Assembly (NCBI RefSeq): GCF_005405585.1
Contig: NZ_BJEQ01000021.1
Location: 1 to 64,000, forward strand
DNA: 64,000 bases
Reading direction: 5' to 3'
Origin: Agarivorans sp. Toyoura001
GTDB taxonomy: Bacteria > Pseudomonadota > Gammaproteobacteria > Enterobacterales > Celerinatantimonadaceae
In this document: piece by piece, positions 63,229-64,000 of the stretch
How positions within the stretch are numbered: the first letter of the stretch is position 1
Layout of the letters: each line of letters starts with the position of its first letter
The notes under the pieces: generated by a model
The model's database searches: none
Told to the model about the DNA's origin: nothing
The model's input: the letters and a program-made list of their open reading frames with translations, nothing else
Translations under genes and position numbers: made by a program

Positions 63229-64000
63229 CTATTGAACTTGTTTTAACCAAGCATCATCTTTAAACCACTTGTCGTAAATGCGGTCGTAGGTGCCATCACC
63301 TTTAATTTGACGCAAGTAACCGTTCAAGAAGTTTAAGAAATCAGGATCGCCTTGGCGTACTGCCCAACCAAGAGGTTCAAAAGTGAACGGCTGGTCTAGG
63401 TGAGTAAGCTGACCTTGGTTTTCTGCTGCGTAAATAGCATTAAACGGTAAGTCGTAGATGAAGGCATCGGCTTTGCCGTTGGTGACTTCAAGTACTGCTT
63501 CAGATTGGGTTTCAAACAAGTTTACTTTGGCTTTAGGAATGTAACGTTTAATCGCGCCTTCACCGGTAGTACCTAGTTTAGTTACCACAGTGTATTGGTC
63601 GCTGTTTAAGTCACGGTAGCTAGTGACTTTACCTTCTAATTTAGGGCTAAGTAGGATTGATTGGCCAATAACTACGTATGGGTCGGCAAAGTTAACTTGC
63701 ATGTTACGTTGTGGCGTAATGGTCATGCCGCCCATAATAAGGTGACATTTTCCGGTTAGTAGAGTAGGGATGATGCCGTCCCAAGCGGTGTTTACAGGTA
63801 CGTATTTAACACCCATAGCACGCGCCATTTGCTTGCCTAGGTCGATATCAAAACCAATAAACTGGCCGTTTTTGGCTTTCATTTCGAACGGCATGTAGCC
63901 AGCATCAAAACAGGCACGTAACTCACCTGATTCAGAAATTTCTTGTAGCAATGTTTGCTGAGCAAATGCTGCACTTGATAATAGTGCAACTGCGGCAATT
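63229..64000 (-). CDS. Polar amino-acid ABC transporter substrate-binding protein (5' end beyond window)
   Basis: Periplasmic binding protein of the SBP_bac_3 type: LRACFDAGYMPFEMKAKNGQFIGFDIDLGKQMARAMGVKYV, then GIIPTLLTGKCHLIMGGMTITPQRNMQVNFADPY, GKADAFIYDLPFNAIYAAENQGQ and GDPDFLNFLNGYLRQI. Upstream of the first plausible internal start the frame continues open to the right edge and encodes a signal-peptide end (LLSSAAFA-QQ), so the gene is truncated by the window and its start codon lies outside. Ligand probably a polar amino acid; which one is not determinable. Confidence 0.93.
   Translation of the reverse strand, partial: IAAVALLSSAAFAQQTLLQEISESGELRACFDAGYMPFEMKAKNGQFIGFDIDLGKQMARAMGVKYVPVNTAWDGIIPTLLTGKCHLIMGGMTITPQRNMQVNFADPYVVIGQSILLSPKLEGKVTSYRDLNSDQYTVVTKLGTTGEGAIKRYIPKAKVNLFETQSEAVLEVTNGKADAFIYDLPFNAIYAAENQGQLTHLDQPFTFEPLGWAVRQGDPDFLNFLNGYLRQIKGDGTYDRIYDKWFKDDAWLKQVQ

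Overview
The window comes from a gammaproteobacterium, most likely a marine member of the Alteromonadales (Agarivorans- or Shewanella-like). This is inferred from the proteins, because no rRNA or other species marker is present. Support comes from an Smc-type (not MukB) condensin gene next to zipA-ligA, several c-di-GMP HD-GYP proteins, an HsbR/CrsR-type phosphatase-kinase module, and family memberships such as TIGR03503, DUF2066, DUF2069 and DUF2897. Most of the window is conserved chromosomal core.

Three blocks that are separate in Escherichia coli lie end to end here. Block 1 (about 2.8-15.5 kb) is yafD-mltD-gloB-yafS-rnhA-dnaQ-tRNA-Asp-fadE-gmhA-yafJ, with an MCP and a patatin phospholipase to its left and an HD-GYP response regulator inserted. 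Block 2 (about 15.5-29.8 kb) is purN-purM-upp-(DUF2066)-hda-(DUF2069)-yfgD-bepA-(TusA-like)-perM-bcp-gcvR-bamC, then DUF2897, a membrane protein, an M15 peptidase, dapE and yffB. Both uraA and dapA, which belong to this block in E. coli, are missing. Block 3 (about 29.9-54.1 kb) is crr-ptsI-ptsH-cysK-(HD-GYP, DUF1471-like)-cysZ-smc-zipA-ligA, then an FNT channel, an unrecognised 436-residue protein, a GNAT, an AraC regulator and a homocysteine S-methyltransferase. It ends with tRNA-Val x2, gltX, a STAS/REC-PP2C-HATPase pair and tRNA-Ala x2.

The right end is more accessory. It holds a NifU-like scaffold paired with a GGGtGRT-family protein, then an AT-rich two-gene cassette (OleC-like adenylating enzyme and SAM methyltransferase) preceded by a 560-base gene-free region with a long inverted repeat. 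After these come a TSUP permease divergent from a LysR regulator, and a polar amino-acid ABC transporter whose binding-protein gene runs off the right edge.

The least explained items are: (i) a tandem array of three 144-145 bp units derived from tRNA-Val, beside two intact tRNA-Val genes; (ii) the AT-rich adenylation/methylation cassette with its inverted repeat and a PsrA-like palindrome; (iii) the NifU-like/GGGtGRT pair; and (iv) a 15-bp inverted repeat upstream of ptsHI-crr. All coordinates, motifs and repeats were read by eye. No database search or folding program was run.
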